In this document: piece by piece, positions 7,720 through 15,777 of the stretch
Position numbering within the stretch: position 1 is the stretch's first letter
Layout of the letters: the number at the start of each line of letters is the position of its first letter
From: Pseudomonadota bacterium
GTDB lineage: Bacteria > Pseudomonadota > Alphaproteobacteria > Rhodobacterales > Rhodobacteraceae
Direction of reading: 5' to 3'
Length of the DNA: 64,000 nucleotides
Assembly (NCBI GenBank): GCA_020161655.1
Contig: JAIUPC010000014.1
Span: forward strand, 121,845-185,844
The notes under the pieces: model-generated
Database searches by the model: none
The model's input: the letters and a program-made list of their open reading frames with translations, nothing else
What the model was told of the DNA's origin: nothing
Program-made: the position numbers and the translations under genes

Positions 7720-8379
7720 ATGGCGGAGTGCCGGCTGGCGTTGTTGCTTGCGATCGACGTTTCCGCCTCGGTCGACGTGGAAGAGGACCTGTTGCAGCGC
7801 GGCGGGCTGGCGGCGGCGCTTCTGGCGCCGGAGGTGGTGGAAGCCTTCCTCGCCGATCCGGACGATCCGGTGGTGCTTGGCGCCTATGAATGGAGCGGGC
7901 GGTTCGCGCAGGAGCTGATCCTCAACTGGCGGCGGATCGAGACGGCGGAGGACCTTGAGGAGGCGGCACGGGCGATCGGCACGAGCAAGCGCGGGCGCGA
8001 CGATCTGCCGACGGCGATTGGCGATGCCCTGGGCTATGGCGCGAGCCTTTTTCACAAGGGACCGGACTGCCTGAGGCGGACACTCGACGTGGCGGGCGAC
8101 GGGGTCGGCAACGACGGCTTCCCGCCCTCGGCGGTCTACCGGGCGGGGCGGCTTGACGGGGTCGTGGTCAACGGGCTTGCCATTCAGGGCGGCGAGCAGG
8201 ACGTGGCCGCCTATTATCGCAAGGAGATGATCCGGGGGCCGGGGTCTTTCGTGATCGAGGCGCAGGGCTTCGGCGACTACGAACGGGCGATGCGGGAAAA
8301 GCTCTTCCGCGAGCTTTCGGGGATGGCGGTCAGCGGACTCCGTCCGTTTGCGCGGCCGGGAGGGCCGGCCTATAGATAG
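7720..8379 (+). CDS. DUF1194 family protein (VWA-like), probably exported
   Basis: A 219-residue DUF1194 protein. Its opening CRLALLLAIDVSASVD matches the metal-binding DxSxS motif of von Willebrand A-like domains, and the rest (RRTLDVAGDGVGNDG) fits the family. Biochemical function is unknown. Only ATG 7720 is a standard start, yet the open frame upstream encodes LVAAGFCAAFPAAAMA, which looks like the hydrophobic and cleavage part of a signal peptide. No ATG/GTG/TTG lies in a suitable place for it, so the true start may be an unusual codon inside the gloA 3' end, or the signal peptide has decayed. Confidence 0.8.
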   Translation: MAECRLALLLAIDVSASVDVEEDLLQRGGLAAALLAPEVVEAFLADPDDPVVLGAYEWSGRFAQELILNWRRIETAEDLEEAARAIGTSKRGRDDLPTAIGDALGYGASLFHKGPDCLRRTLDVAGDGVGNDGFPPSAVYRAGRLDGVVVNGLAIQGGEQDVAAYYRKEMIRGPGSFVIEAQGFGDYERAMREKLFRELSGMAVSGLRPFARPGGPAYR

Positions 8380-8400
8380 GGCAACCAGCCGGAGTGTCCC

Positions 8401-9414
8401 ATGCATCTTGCCCGTTTCCCCCGCCATTTCCTAGCCCATCTGCCGACGCCGCTGGAACGGCTCGACCGGCTGACAGCCGAGTTGGGCGGGCCCGAGATCT
8501 GGATCAAGCGCGACGATTGCACCGGGCTTTCGACCGGGGGCAACAAGACCCGGAAGCTGGAATTCCTGATGGCGGAAGCCGAGGCGGCAGGGGCCGACAT
8601 GGTGATGACGCAAGGCGCCACCCAGTCGAACCATGCCCGCCAGACCGCGGCCTTCGCGGCGAAGCTCGGGATGGCGTGCCATATCCTTCTGGAGGACCGG
8701 ACTGGATACAACCACGCCAGCTACAACCAGAATGGCAATGTGCTTCTGGACCACCTCCACGGCGCCACGACCGAAAAGCGCCCGGCGGGCGGCGACATGA
8801 ATGCCGAGATGGAGAAGGTGGCGGAGAGGTTCCGGGCGGAGGGCCGCAAGGTCTACACCATCCCCGGTGGCGGCTCGAACCCGACCGGGGCACTTGGCTA
8901 TGTCAACTGCGCCTTCGAGCTTCTGGGGCAGGTCAACGACCGGGGGCTGAGGGTAGACCATATCGTCCATGCCACCGGATCGGCGGGGACGCAGGCTGGC
9001 CTGATAACCGGGTTGAAGGCGATCAATGCCGGTATCCCGCTTCTCGGCGTCGGGGTCCGCGCACCGAAGCCGAAGCAGGAGGAGAACGTCTTCGCCCTCG
9101 CCCTCGCCACGGCGGAAAAGCTCGGCTGTGCCGGCGTCGTCCAGCGCGGGGATGTGGTGGCGAACTGCGATTATGTCGGCGACGGCTATGGCATTCCTTC
9201 CGAAAGCGGGCTTGAGGCGATCCGGCTTTTCGCCGGGCTTGAGGGCATCCTTCTTGACCCGGTCTATTCGGCCAAGGGCGCGGCGGGGTTGATCGACCTG
9301 ATCCGCAAGGGGCATTTCAAGAAGGGTGAGCGCATCGTCTTTCTCCACACCGGCGGGGCGGCGGGGCTCTTTGGCTATGACTTCGCCTTCGATTTCGGAA
9401 ACCTCCGGAGATGA
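8401..9414 (+). CDS. PLP-dependent D-cysteine desulfhydrase / L-cysteate sulfo-lyase family
   Basis: A 337-residue PLP enzyme of the ACC deaminase/D-cysteine desulfhydrase group (fold type II). The PLP lysine is in [13 protein letters not shown], and [15 protein letters not shown] and the glycine loop [11 protein letters not shown] contact the cofactor phosphate. The N-terminus [19 protein letters not shown] is like L-cysteate sulfo-lyase (CuyA) of marine Rhodobacterales, so release of sulfite or sulfide plus ammonia and pyruvate is likely. Family members differ in substrate and sequence alone does not separate cuyA from dcyD. Its stop overlaps the next gene in an ATGA. Confidence 0.85.
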   Translation: MHLARFPRHFLAHLPTPLERLDRLTAELGGPEIWIKRDDCTGLSTGGNKTRKLEFLMAEAEAAGADMVMTQGATQSNHARQTAAFAAKLGMACHILLEDRTGYNHASYNQNGNVLLDHLHGATTEKRPAGGDMNAEMEKVAERFRAEGRKVYTIPGGGSNPTGALGYVNCAFELLGQVNDRGLRVDHIVHATGSAGTQAGLITGLKAINAGIPLLGVGVRAPKPKQEENVFALALATAEKLGCAGVVQRGDVVANCDYVGDGYGIPSESGLEAIRLFAGLEGILLDPVYSAKGAAGLIDLIRKGHFKKGERIVFLHTGGAAGLFGYDFAFDFGNLRR

Positions 9415-10409
9415 AGGCAAAGGCGAAGGCCACCGAAGCCTTCAACGTCCTTTTCATCGGCCAGTCGGGCCGGCTTGCCTATGAGGCCATCGTTCTGGCC
9501 GCAACCTTCCGCGCCGCGAACCCGGAGTTCGCCGGCAAGCTTTACATGGGTGAGCCGCAGCCCGGACCGCTTTGGCCGAACGACCCGCGCGTGCCGCCGC
9601 CCTTGAAGCGGGTGCTGGAAAGCCTTGGGGTGGAGATCCTGCCCTTCGAGAACCGGCATTTCGGCGCAAACTATCCGCAGGGCAACAAGATCGAAGGGCT
9701 GGCCGCCCTGCCCGATGCGCCCTTCGTGTTCTTTGATACCGACACGATCTTTTGCGGGCCGCTGGCCTCGGTCGGCTTCGATTTCGACCGCCCCGCCGCC
9801 TCCATGCGGCGCGAGGCGACCTGGCCGGAGATCGAGCTTTACGGGCCGGGCCATGCGGCAATCTGGGGTTCGCTCTATGACAAGTTCGGGCTGGATTTTA
9901 CCTCGAGCCTCGATCTTGCGCAGCCGGATGAATACTGGGAACGCTATCTCTACTTCAACGCCGGCTGGTTCTTTCACCGCTCCCCCAAGGCCTTTGGCGA
10001 CAGGTTCCGCGACTATGCGCTGGCGATCCGCGACGACGGGCCGGAGGCACTGGTCTGCCAGACGCTCGACCCCTGGCTCGATCAGGTGGCCTTGCCGCTG
10101 GTCATCCATTCCTTCGGCGGCGGGCGGCCGGGACCGGCGCTTGCCGGATTGGATGGCGATGTGACCTGCCATTATCGCACCCTGCCCCTTCTCTATGCGC
10201 GGGAAAGCGACGCGGCGGTGGCAGCACTTGAGGCGGCGATTGCGCCCAATCCCCTTAAGAAGCATCTGAAGGACTATGAGCCCCTGAAACGGCTCGTCTA
10301 TCAGAAGAGGGGCGAGAAGATCCGGGCGATGTTCGACCGGGACGCGCTGCCGCGCCGCGAACAGGTGATCCGCAACACGATCAAGCGCGCGGGGCTGTGG
10401 CTGCGGTGA
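9411..10409 (+). CDS. Glycosyltransferase-like protein, function unknown
   Basis: A 332-residue soluble protein. [14 protein letters not shown] contains a DxD motif in the place expected for a GT-A nucleotide-sugar transferase, and [12 protein letters not shown] resembles the acceptor-side segment of such folds. I do not recognise a named family. The start overlaps the preceding PLP enzyme by four bases (ATGA), implying translational coupling, though no functional link is obvious. The basic C-terminus ([19 protein letters not shown]) could associate with membrane. Confidence 0.5.
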   Translation: MKAKAKATEAFNVLFIGQSGRLAYEAIVLAATFRAANPEFAGKLYMGEPQPGPLWPNDPRVPPPLKRVLESLGVEILPFENRHFGANYPQGNKIEGLAALPDAPFVFFDTDTIFCGPLASVGFDFDRPAASMRREATWPEIELYGPGHAAIWGSLYDKFGLDFTSSLDLAQPDEYWERYLYFNAGWFFHRSPKAFGDRFRDYALAIRDDGPEALVCQTLDPWLDQVALPLVIHSFGGGRPGPALAGLDGDVTCHYRTLPLLYARESDAAVAALEAAIAPNPLKKHLKDYEPLKRLVYQKRGEKIRAMFDRDALPRREQVIRNTIKRAGLWLR

Positions 10410-10430
10410 GGCGGAACGGGGGGCGGTTAT

Positions 10431-10844
10431 CTAGCTGGAGAACACCCTTTCCATCGCCGCGAAGCCCTTGACCTCGATCGGATTGCCCGAAGGATCGCGG
10501 AAGAACATCGTCCATTGCTCCCCCGGTTCGCCCTTGAAGCGGACCGAAGGCGCCAGCACCCAATCGGTCCCCGCCTTTTCCAGCCGCCCGGCCAGCGCCT
10601 GCCAGTCCGGCAGGTGCAGCACCACGCCGAAATGCGGCATCGGCACCATGTGGTCGCCGACCTTGCCGGTCGCGGCATTGGCGAAGGGCGCCCCGAGATG
10701 CAGGCTGAGCTGGTGGCCGAAGAAATCGAAATCCACCCAGGTCGCGGTCGACCGCCCTTCGGTGCAGCCAAGAGTGCCGCCGTAAAAGGCGCGCGCCTCG
10801 TCAAGGTCGCGGACGTGAAGGGCAAGGTGGAAGGGCGTCAGCAT
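10431..10844 (-). CDS. VOC (glyoxalase/bleomycin-resistance) family protein
   Basis: A 137-residue single VOC domain. HLALHVRDLDEARAFYGGTL is the first half, and RDPSGNPIEVKGF near the C-terminus carries the second-half glutamate. It resembles small dioxygenase or isomerase-like VOC proteins with an unknown substrate. It is convergent with the glycosyltransferase-like gene and divergent from the DegP-type protease. Confidence 0.85.
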   Translation of the reverse strand: MLTPFHLALHVRDLDEARAFYGGTLGCTEGRSTATWVDFDFFGHQLSLHLGAPFANAATGKVGDHMVPMPHFGVVLHLPDWQALAGRLEKAGTDWVLAPSVRFKGEPGEQWTMFFRDPSGNPIEVKGFAAMERVFSS

Positions 10845-10961
10845 CTCGGCAGGTCTCCTCTGGTCGGGGAACGGTAGCGCAGGCGTGAGAGGCGCGCATC
10901 TTGATTTCCGCCCCGCCGGGCGCGAGGCTCCGCCACGTGGCAGATCAGCGAAGGACGTCCC

Positions 10962-12344
10962 ATGCGGCTTTTACTTTCCATCGGGGTTCTCATGGCACTC
11001 AGCCTGCCGGTACTGGCCGAGACGAAGGTGCCGGACAGCGAGGCCGAGATCACTTTAAGCTTTGCGCCGCTGGTGAAATCCTCCGCCCCTGCCGTGGTCA
11101 ATATCTATGCCAGCAAGGTGGTGGCGGCGCGACGCAATCCCTTCGCCGATGATCCCTTCTTCTCGCAATTCTTCAACTTCGGCCCGGCGACGCCGCGCGT
11201 GCAGAACTCGCTCGGCTCGGGCGTGATCCTGCGCGAGGACGGGATCGTGGTGTCGAACTACCACGTCGTCGGCGATGCCGACGAGATCCGCGTGGCGCTG
11301 GCCGACCGGCGCGAGTTTGACGCCAGGGTGATCCTTGCCGATCCCGCCGCCGATCTCGCCGTGCTGCAACTCGACGGCGCCGAGGGCCTGCCAGCCTTGG
11401 CTCTGGCCGATTCCGACAAGGCGGCGGTGGGCGATCTGGTGCTGGCCATCGGCAACCCCTTTGGCGTCGGCCAGACGGTGACGAGCGGCATCGTTTCCGG
11501 CCTTGCCCGCGCCGGGGCCTCGCTGGGCCGGGGGACGGGCTATTTCATCCAGACCGATGCGGCGATCAATCCGGGCAACTCCGGCGGCGCGCTCGTGGAC
11601 ATGTCCGGCGCGCTTCTTGGCATCAACACCTCGATCCTGTCGCGGTCGGGCGGGTCGATGGGGATCGGCTTTGCCATTCCATCGAACCTTGTCGCGCAAT
11701 ATGTGGCGCAGGCCGAGGCGGGCGCGACCGAGATCGCCCGGCCCTGGCCGGGAATCGAGGTGCAGCCCGTCGATGCCGACATGGCCGAGGCGATGGGGAT
11801 GGACGGACCGCATGGCGTCGCCGTCACCTATATCCACCCCGAAAGCCCCTTCGCGGCGGCGGGCATGACAGCGGGCGACGTCCTGACCGAGATCGGCGGC
11901 CAGCCGGTCGAGGGGCCGCAGGAACTGGCCTACCGGCTGGCGGTCCATGCCCTGGGGGATGAGGTGCCGGTCGTCTTCTGGCAGGGCGGCGAAAAGCGCG
12001 AGGGTGAAGTGACGCTGATCGCGGCACCCGGCAGCGATGCGACCAAGCCGGTGACGATGGGGCCGGGCAGCATCTTCGAGGGCCTCGCCATCGCCGACCT
12101 CAACCCGGCGCTGATCGAGAGGCTGGGCCTGCCGCTTTCCGCCGGCGGTGTCGCCGTGACCGGGGTCGCGGGCCAAGCCCGGCGGACCGGGCTTCAGCCG
12201 GGCGACATCCTGACCGGGTTGAACGGCCAGCCGGTCAGGAATGCGGGCGATTTCGCGCAAGTGGTCGGCGAGGGCGCAGGGGGCTGGGATCTCGACCTCA
12301 TCCGCGACGGCCAGCGGGCGACGGCGCGGCTGCCGGGCGGCTGA
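10962..12344 (+). CDS. Periplasmic Do/DegP-type serine protease
   Basis: A 460-residue HtrA-family protease for periplasmic protein quality control. It has a Sec signal peptide (MRLLLSIGVLMALSLPVLA), a trypsin-like domain with His in VSNYHVVGDAD, Asp in DPAADLAVLQL and Ser in NPGNSGGALVDM, then two PDZ domains (about residues 260-350 and 365-455). A GAAGGA ribosome site precedes ATG 10962. Being a chromosomal single gene without rseA-like neighbours, its exact paralogue (DegP, DegQ or DegS-like) cannot be assigned. Confidence 0.93.
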   Translation: MRLLLSIGVLMALSLPVLAETKVPDSEAEITLSFAPLVKSSAPAVVNIYASKVVAARRNPFADDPFFSQFFNFGPATPRVQNSLGSGVILREDGIVVSNYHVVGDADEIRVALADRREFDARVILADPAADLAVLQLDGAEGLPALALADSDKAAVGDLVLAIGNPFGVGQTVTSGIVSGLARAGASLGRGTGYFIQTDAAINPGNSGGALVDMSGALLGINTSILSRSGGSMGIGFAIPSNLVAQYVAQAEAGATEIARPWPGIEVQPVDADMAEAMGMDGPHGVAVTYIHPESPFAAAGMTAGDVLTEIGGQPVEGPQELAYRLAVHALGDEVPVVFWQGGEKREGEVTLIAAPGSDATKPVTMGPGSIFEGLAIADLNPALIERLGLPLSAGGVAVTGVAGQARRTGLQPGDILTGLNGQPVRNAGDFAQVVGEGAGGWDLDLIRDGQRATARLPGG

Positions 12345-12421
12345 AGGCCGCAGTCCCGGCAGTTGTGGCAGGCGAGACCTTCGCCTAGGCTCCGCGCCGG
12401 AACATGCCTTGGGAGATTGAG

Positions 12422-13708
12422 ATGACGAAAAGCTACGGTTTCGACACGTTGCAGGTCCACGCCGGCGCGCGGCCCGATCCGGCCACCGGCGCGCGGCAGG
12501 TGCCGATCTACCAGACCACCGCCTATGTCTTCCGCGATGCCGACCACGCGGCGGCTTTGTTCAACCTGCAGGAAGTCGGCTACATCTATTCGCGCCTGAC
12601 GAACCCGACAGTCTCGGCCCTTGCCGAGCGCATCGCCACGCTGGAGGGCGGCGCGGGCGCGGTCTGCTGTTCCTCGGGCCATGCGGCGCAGATACTGGCG
12701 CTTTTCCCGCTGATGGGGCCGGGGCGGAACATCGTCGTTTCCACAAGGCTTTACGGCGGGACCGTCACGCAGTTCAGCCAGACGATCAAGCGCTTCGGCT
12801 GGTCGGCGAAGTTCGTCGATACCGACGATCTCAAGGCGGTCGAGGCTGCCATAGACGACGACACCCGCGCGGTCTTCTGCGAATCCATCGCCAACCCCGG
12901 CGGCTATGTCACCGACATCCCGGCCCTTGCGAAGGTGGCCGACAGGGCGGGCGTGCCGCTCATCGTCGACAACACTTCGGCCACGCCCTGGCTCTGCCGC
13001 CCGATCGAGATGGGGGCGACGCTCGTCGTCCATTCGACGACGAAATACCTGACCGGCAACGGCACCGTGACCGGCGGCGCCATCGTCGATTCCGGCAAGT
13101 TCGACTGGTCCGCCTCGGGCAAGTTCCCGTCCCTATCCGCGCCCGAGCCTGCCTATCACGGGCTGAAGTTCCATGAGACCTTCGGTGCCTTGGCCTACAC
13201 CTTCCACTCCATAGCCATCGGCCTCCGCGACCTTGGCATGACGATGAACCCGCAAGGCGCGCACTACACGCTGATGGGGATCGAGACGCTGTCCTTGCGG
13301 ATGGAGCGGCATGTCGCCAATGCTGAGAAAGTGGCGGCCTGGCTCGAGAAGGACCCGCGCGTCGATTACGTGACCTATGCCGGCCTGCCGTCCTCGCCCT
13401 ATCACGATCGGGCGAAGAAGCTTTATCCGAAAGGGGCCGGGGCGCTTTTCACCTTCGCGGTGAAGGGTGGCTATGCGGCCTGTGTGAAGCTGGTGGATTC
13501 GCTGGAATTGTTCAGCCATGTCGCCAACCTTGGCGATACCCGCTCGCTCATCATCCACTCGGCCTCGACCACGCACCGGCAGCTGACAGCAGAGCAGCAG
13601 GCGGCGGCGGGGGCTGCGCCGAATGTGGTGCGGGTGTCGATCGGGATCGAGGATGCGGCGGATATCATCGCCGATCTCGATCAGGGGCTGGCGAAGGCCA
13701 CGGCCTGA
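12422..13708 (+). CDS. O-acetylhomoserine sulfhydrylase (aminocarboxypropyltransferase)
   Basis: This PLP enzyme makes homocysteine from O-acetylhomoserine and sulfide, in direct sulfhydrylation for methionine synthesis. The 428-residue product has the Cys/Met-metabolism PLP-family features: YSRLTNPTVSALAERIATLE, SSGHAAQILALF and VVHSTTKYLTGNG with the PLP lysine. ATG 12422 is chosen because GGGAG precedes it by six bases; an upstream ATG at 12404 lacks this. The dispersed repeat copy after it can fold into a terminator. Confidence 0.93.
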   Translation: MTKSYGFDTLQVHAGARPDPATGARQVPIYQTTAYVFRDADHAAALFNLQEVGYIYSRLTNPTVSALAERIATLEGGAGAVCCSSGHAAQILALFPLMGPGRNIVVSTRLYGGTVTQFSQTIKRFGWSAKFVDTDDLKAVEAAIDDDTRAVFCESIANPGGYVTDIPALAKVADRAGVPLIVDNTSATPWLCRPIEMGATLVVHSTTKYLTGNGTVTGGAIVDSGKFDWSASGKFPSLSAPEPAYHGLKFHETFGALAYTFHSIAIGLRDLGMTMNPQGAHYTLMGIETLSLRMERHVANAEKVAAWLEKDPRVDYVTYAGLPSSPYHDRAKKLYPKGAGALFTFAVKGGYAACVKLVDSLELFSHVANLGDTRSLIIHSASTTHRQLTAEQQAAAGAAPNVVRVSIGIEDAADIIADLDQGLAKATA

Positions 13709-13729
13709 GGCGACTGACCTGCCCTAAAT

Positions 13730-13803
13730 CCGTCGCGCAACAGAGGGCCGCGCCCGACCCGAGGGTGGGCGCGGGCTGGTCGCTTTGGGCGACCGGGCTT
13801 TTT
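13730..13803 (-). repeat. Dispersed intergenic repeat, copy 2 (terminator-like)
   Basis: An inverted and shortened copy of the repeat at 7096 and 27102. On the plus strand GGTCGC/GCGACC followed by GGGCTTTTT resembles an intrinsic terminator for the sulfhydrylase gene. On the minus strand the order is GCCCGGTCGC, hairpin, GCGCCCACCC, GGGCGCGGCCC, CTCTGTTGCGCGACGG. Confidence 0.75.
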
Positions 13804-13831
13804 GAGCGTTGCGTCCGGTCGTCGCCCCCCC

Positions 13832-14431
13832 TCAGACGAACACCCCCTCGTAAAAACTGGCGAGCGCGGCCTCCACCGCATCCTCACCGACCCGTTCCGG
13901 GCGCAGCATTCCGTCAAGCTTGAGCATGGTCAGCCCGTGCATCTGCGCCCAGACGGATGCCGCCTGCCCCGCGACGCCACGCTTCTCGATCAGCCCCGCC
14001 GCCTGACCCTCGGCCAGAAGATCCATCACCACGTCGAAGGCGCCCATCGCCCGCTTGTCGCGATGGACGGCGGCGGAATTGCCGATCTCTGCCCCGAACA
14101 TCAGCCGGTAGAGCGCGGGATTGCCTAGCCCGAACACCAGATAGGCGCGCGAGGCGGCCACGAGCGCCTCCGTTGCGTTTCCCGCGCCTGAACGGGCCGA
14201 TGCCAGCGCGACATGCAACCGGTCAAAGCCGATGAGCGCGATCTCGGCCAGCAGCGCCGCCTTGTCGGGAAAGTGCTTGTAGGGCGCGGCATGGCTGACG
14301 CCGGCCCGGCGCGCGACCTCGCGGAGGGTGAACTGCCAGCCGCCGGGTTCGTTCAGCATGGCGATGGCGGTCTCGATGATCGCCTGCCGGAGATCGCCGT
14401 GATGATAGGGGCGCTTCTGGGTCTCGGTCAT
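13832..14431 (-). CDS. TetR/AcrR family transcriptional regulator
   Basis: A 199-residue repressor with an N-terminal TetR helix-turn-helix (FTLREVARRAGVSHAAPYKH, about residues 35-58) and a C-terminal TetR_C_33-like ligand domain. ATG 14431 is preferred; an upstream TTG at 14440 has poor spacing to GGAA. It is divergent from a small secreted protein gene at 14533, the obvious candidate target. The inducer is unknown. Confidence 0.9.
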   Translation of the reverse strand: MTETQKRPYHHGDLRQAIIETAIAMLNEPGGWQFTLREVARRAGVSHAAPYKHFPDKAALLAEIALIGFDRLHVALASARSGAGNATEALVAASRAYLVFGLGNPALYRLMFGAEIGNSAAVHRDKRAMGAFDVVMDLLAEGQAAGLIEKRGVAGQAASVWAQMHGLTMLKLDGMLRPERVGEDAVEAALASFYEGVFV

Positions 14432-14459
14432 GTTTTGCAAGTTTCCATCGAAAACATAG

Positions 14460-14488
14460 TTGACATCGCCTACATCGGACCCTAAGTC
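14460..14488 (+). promoter_or_regulatory. Putative promoter of the 14533 gene in the TetR divergent region
   Basis: TTGACA (14460-14465) and TAAGTC (14483-14488) are separated by 17 bases, a good -35 with a weak -10. The region between the divergent genes is only about 100 bases, so a TetR operator is expected here, but no clear palindrome can be pointed to. Confidence 0.4.
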
Positions 14489-14532
14489 AATGACATGAAG
14501 TTAACACTGTCTACTTACCGCAGGAGATAGAG

Positions 14533-14736
14533 ATGACCTACATCGCCATTGCCACGCTCGCCGCCGCCCTTGTCACCGCCGCCCCAGCTGCGATGGCCAA
14601 CAGCTGGGCCTGGGCGCCGGTCAGCAACGGCGCGACGCTCGACGCGCATCTGGCCCGCGCCGACTTCGCCCGCCCGAACGTCCTTCCTGTCTTCGCGATG
14701 ATCGAGGAGATCGCCGCCCCGGAAGCGGCCTACTGA
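14533..14736 (+). CDS. Small exported protein, unknown function
   Basis: A 67-residue protein with a signal peptide-like N-terminus (MTYIAIATLAAALVTAAPAAMA) and a short mature part of about 45 residues (NSWAWAPVSNGATLDAHLAR ...), with no cysteines. AGGAG at 14522-14526 lies six bases before the ATG, so expression is likely. It is divergent from a TetR regulator. Family not recognised. Confidence 0.65.
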   Translation: MTYIAIATLAAALVTAAPAAMANSWAWAPVSNGATLDAHLARADFARPNVLPVFAMIEEIAAPEAAY

Positions 14737-14875
14737 ATTTTGAGCCGGCGTTGACGCCCCGCCCGGACATGCGGCTCCCCACCGCCCGGGCGATGTCCGA
14801 AGCCCCCAAGCCCAAGTGGACATAGGGTCAACGTCCTGATTTTTTGAAGACTTTTCTAACCTGCATTCAACGACA

Positions 14876-14907
14876 GGGGCCACGCCTTCCGGCGCGGCCC
14901 CTTTTTT
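14876..14907 (+). terminator. Rho-independent terminator
   Basis: GGGGCCACGCC and GGCGCGGCCCC form an eleven-base stem with one mismatch around TTCC, followed by a run of T at 14902-14907. It faces the plus strand and probably ends the transcript of the 67-aa exported protein gene, 140 bases past its stop. Confidence 0.8.
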
Positions 14908-14922
14908 CGTGGCAAGATCGCC

Positions 14923-15618
14923 TTACTGGGCGATCTCGAAGACCACGCTCACCGTACTCGACACGCTCAGCTCGCCCGAGGCGACCGGCACGCTGCCTGC
15001 ATCCTTGGCCATCCGCGCCTCGGCCATCATCATCGGTTGCGGCCCGCCATAGTTCATCTGCTCGGTGATCGAGGCGATGCGGCCAAGCTTTACCCCCGCC
15101 GCCTCGGCATAAAGCGCAGCCTTGTGGGTGGCATCGGTGACGGCGCGGCGGCGCGCCTCATCCATCGTCGCACCGGTTTCCTGCAGGCCGAAGGCGATGC
15201 CGTTCAGCGTATTGGCGCCGTCCGACACCGCGCCATCCAGCGTCGCGCCAAGGACCGCAAGGTCGCGCACCCGCACCATCACCATGTTGGCGGCGACATA
15301 GCCGTTGAGCCGCGGCTGCGAGCCGTCGTTCGGATAGTCGTAGCGCGGGTTGACGGAAAGGCCGCTGGTCTGGATGTCGCGGTCCTCGATCCCCGCTTCC
15401 TTCAGCTTGGCGAGCGCCGCCGCAAGGGCTTCGGAATTGGACTTGAGGGCCGCCGCGGCGGTGTCGGCTTCGGTCGTGACGCCGAGATTGACCGTCGCCA
15501 TGTCAGGCGCAATCTCCACCGTGCCCTCGCCGGTGACAGAGATCGTGGCCGGTTGGGTTTCGGCATAAGCCGGTAGCGCAAGCATCAGGGCCGTGGCCGC
15601 GATCGGGAAAAGACGCAT
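14923..15618 (-). CDS. SIMPL domain (DUF541) periplasmic protein
   Basis: The 231-residue product has a signal peptide (MRLFPIAATALMLALPAYA) and one SIMPL/DUF541 domain, opening ISVTGEGTVEIAPDMATVNL. Family members such as YggE/BP26 are periplasmic or outer-membrane-associated and linked to oxidative-stress tolerance and channel-like assemblies. ATG 15618 is chosen because GGAGG precedes it; an upstream in-frame ATG at 15636 would place that site inside the gene. Confidence 0.9.
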   Translation of the reverse strand: MRLFPIAATALMLALPAYAETQPATISVTGEGTVEIAPDMATVNLGVTTEADTAAAALKSNSEALAAALAKLKEAGIEDRDIQTSGLSVNPRYDYPNDGSQPRLNGYVAANMVMVRVRDLAVLGATLDGAVSDGANTLNGIAFGLQETGATMDEARRRAVTDATHKAALYAEAAGVKLGRIASITEQMNYGGPQPMMMAEARMAKDAGSVPVASGELSVSSTVSVVFEIAQ

Positions 15619-15777
15619 GAAAACCTCCTTGGTCAAGCGTTCATCTTCCCGTGTTTGACGCCTCTCGCAAGCCGATCCTTGGGGCCTTCGTCTTTCCTTG
15701 GGCGAAAATCTGCTTTAGGACAGAAATATGCAAATCAGCGGCTTCGGTGGGGGCCGCACCCATGCTAGTTGCCCGGA

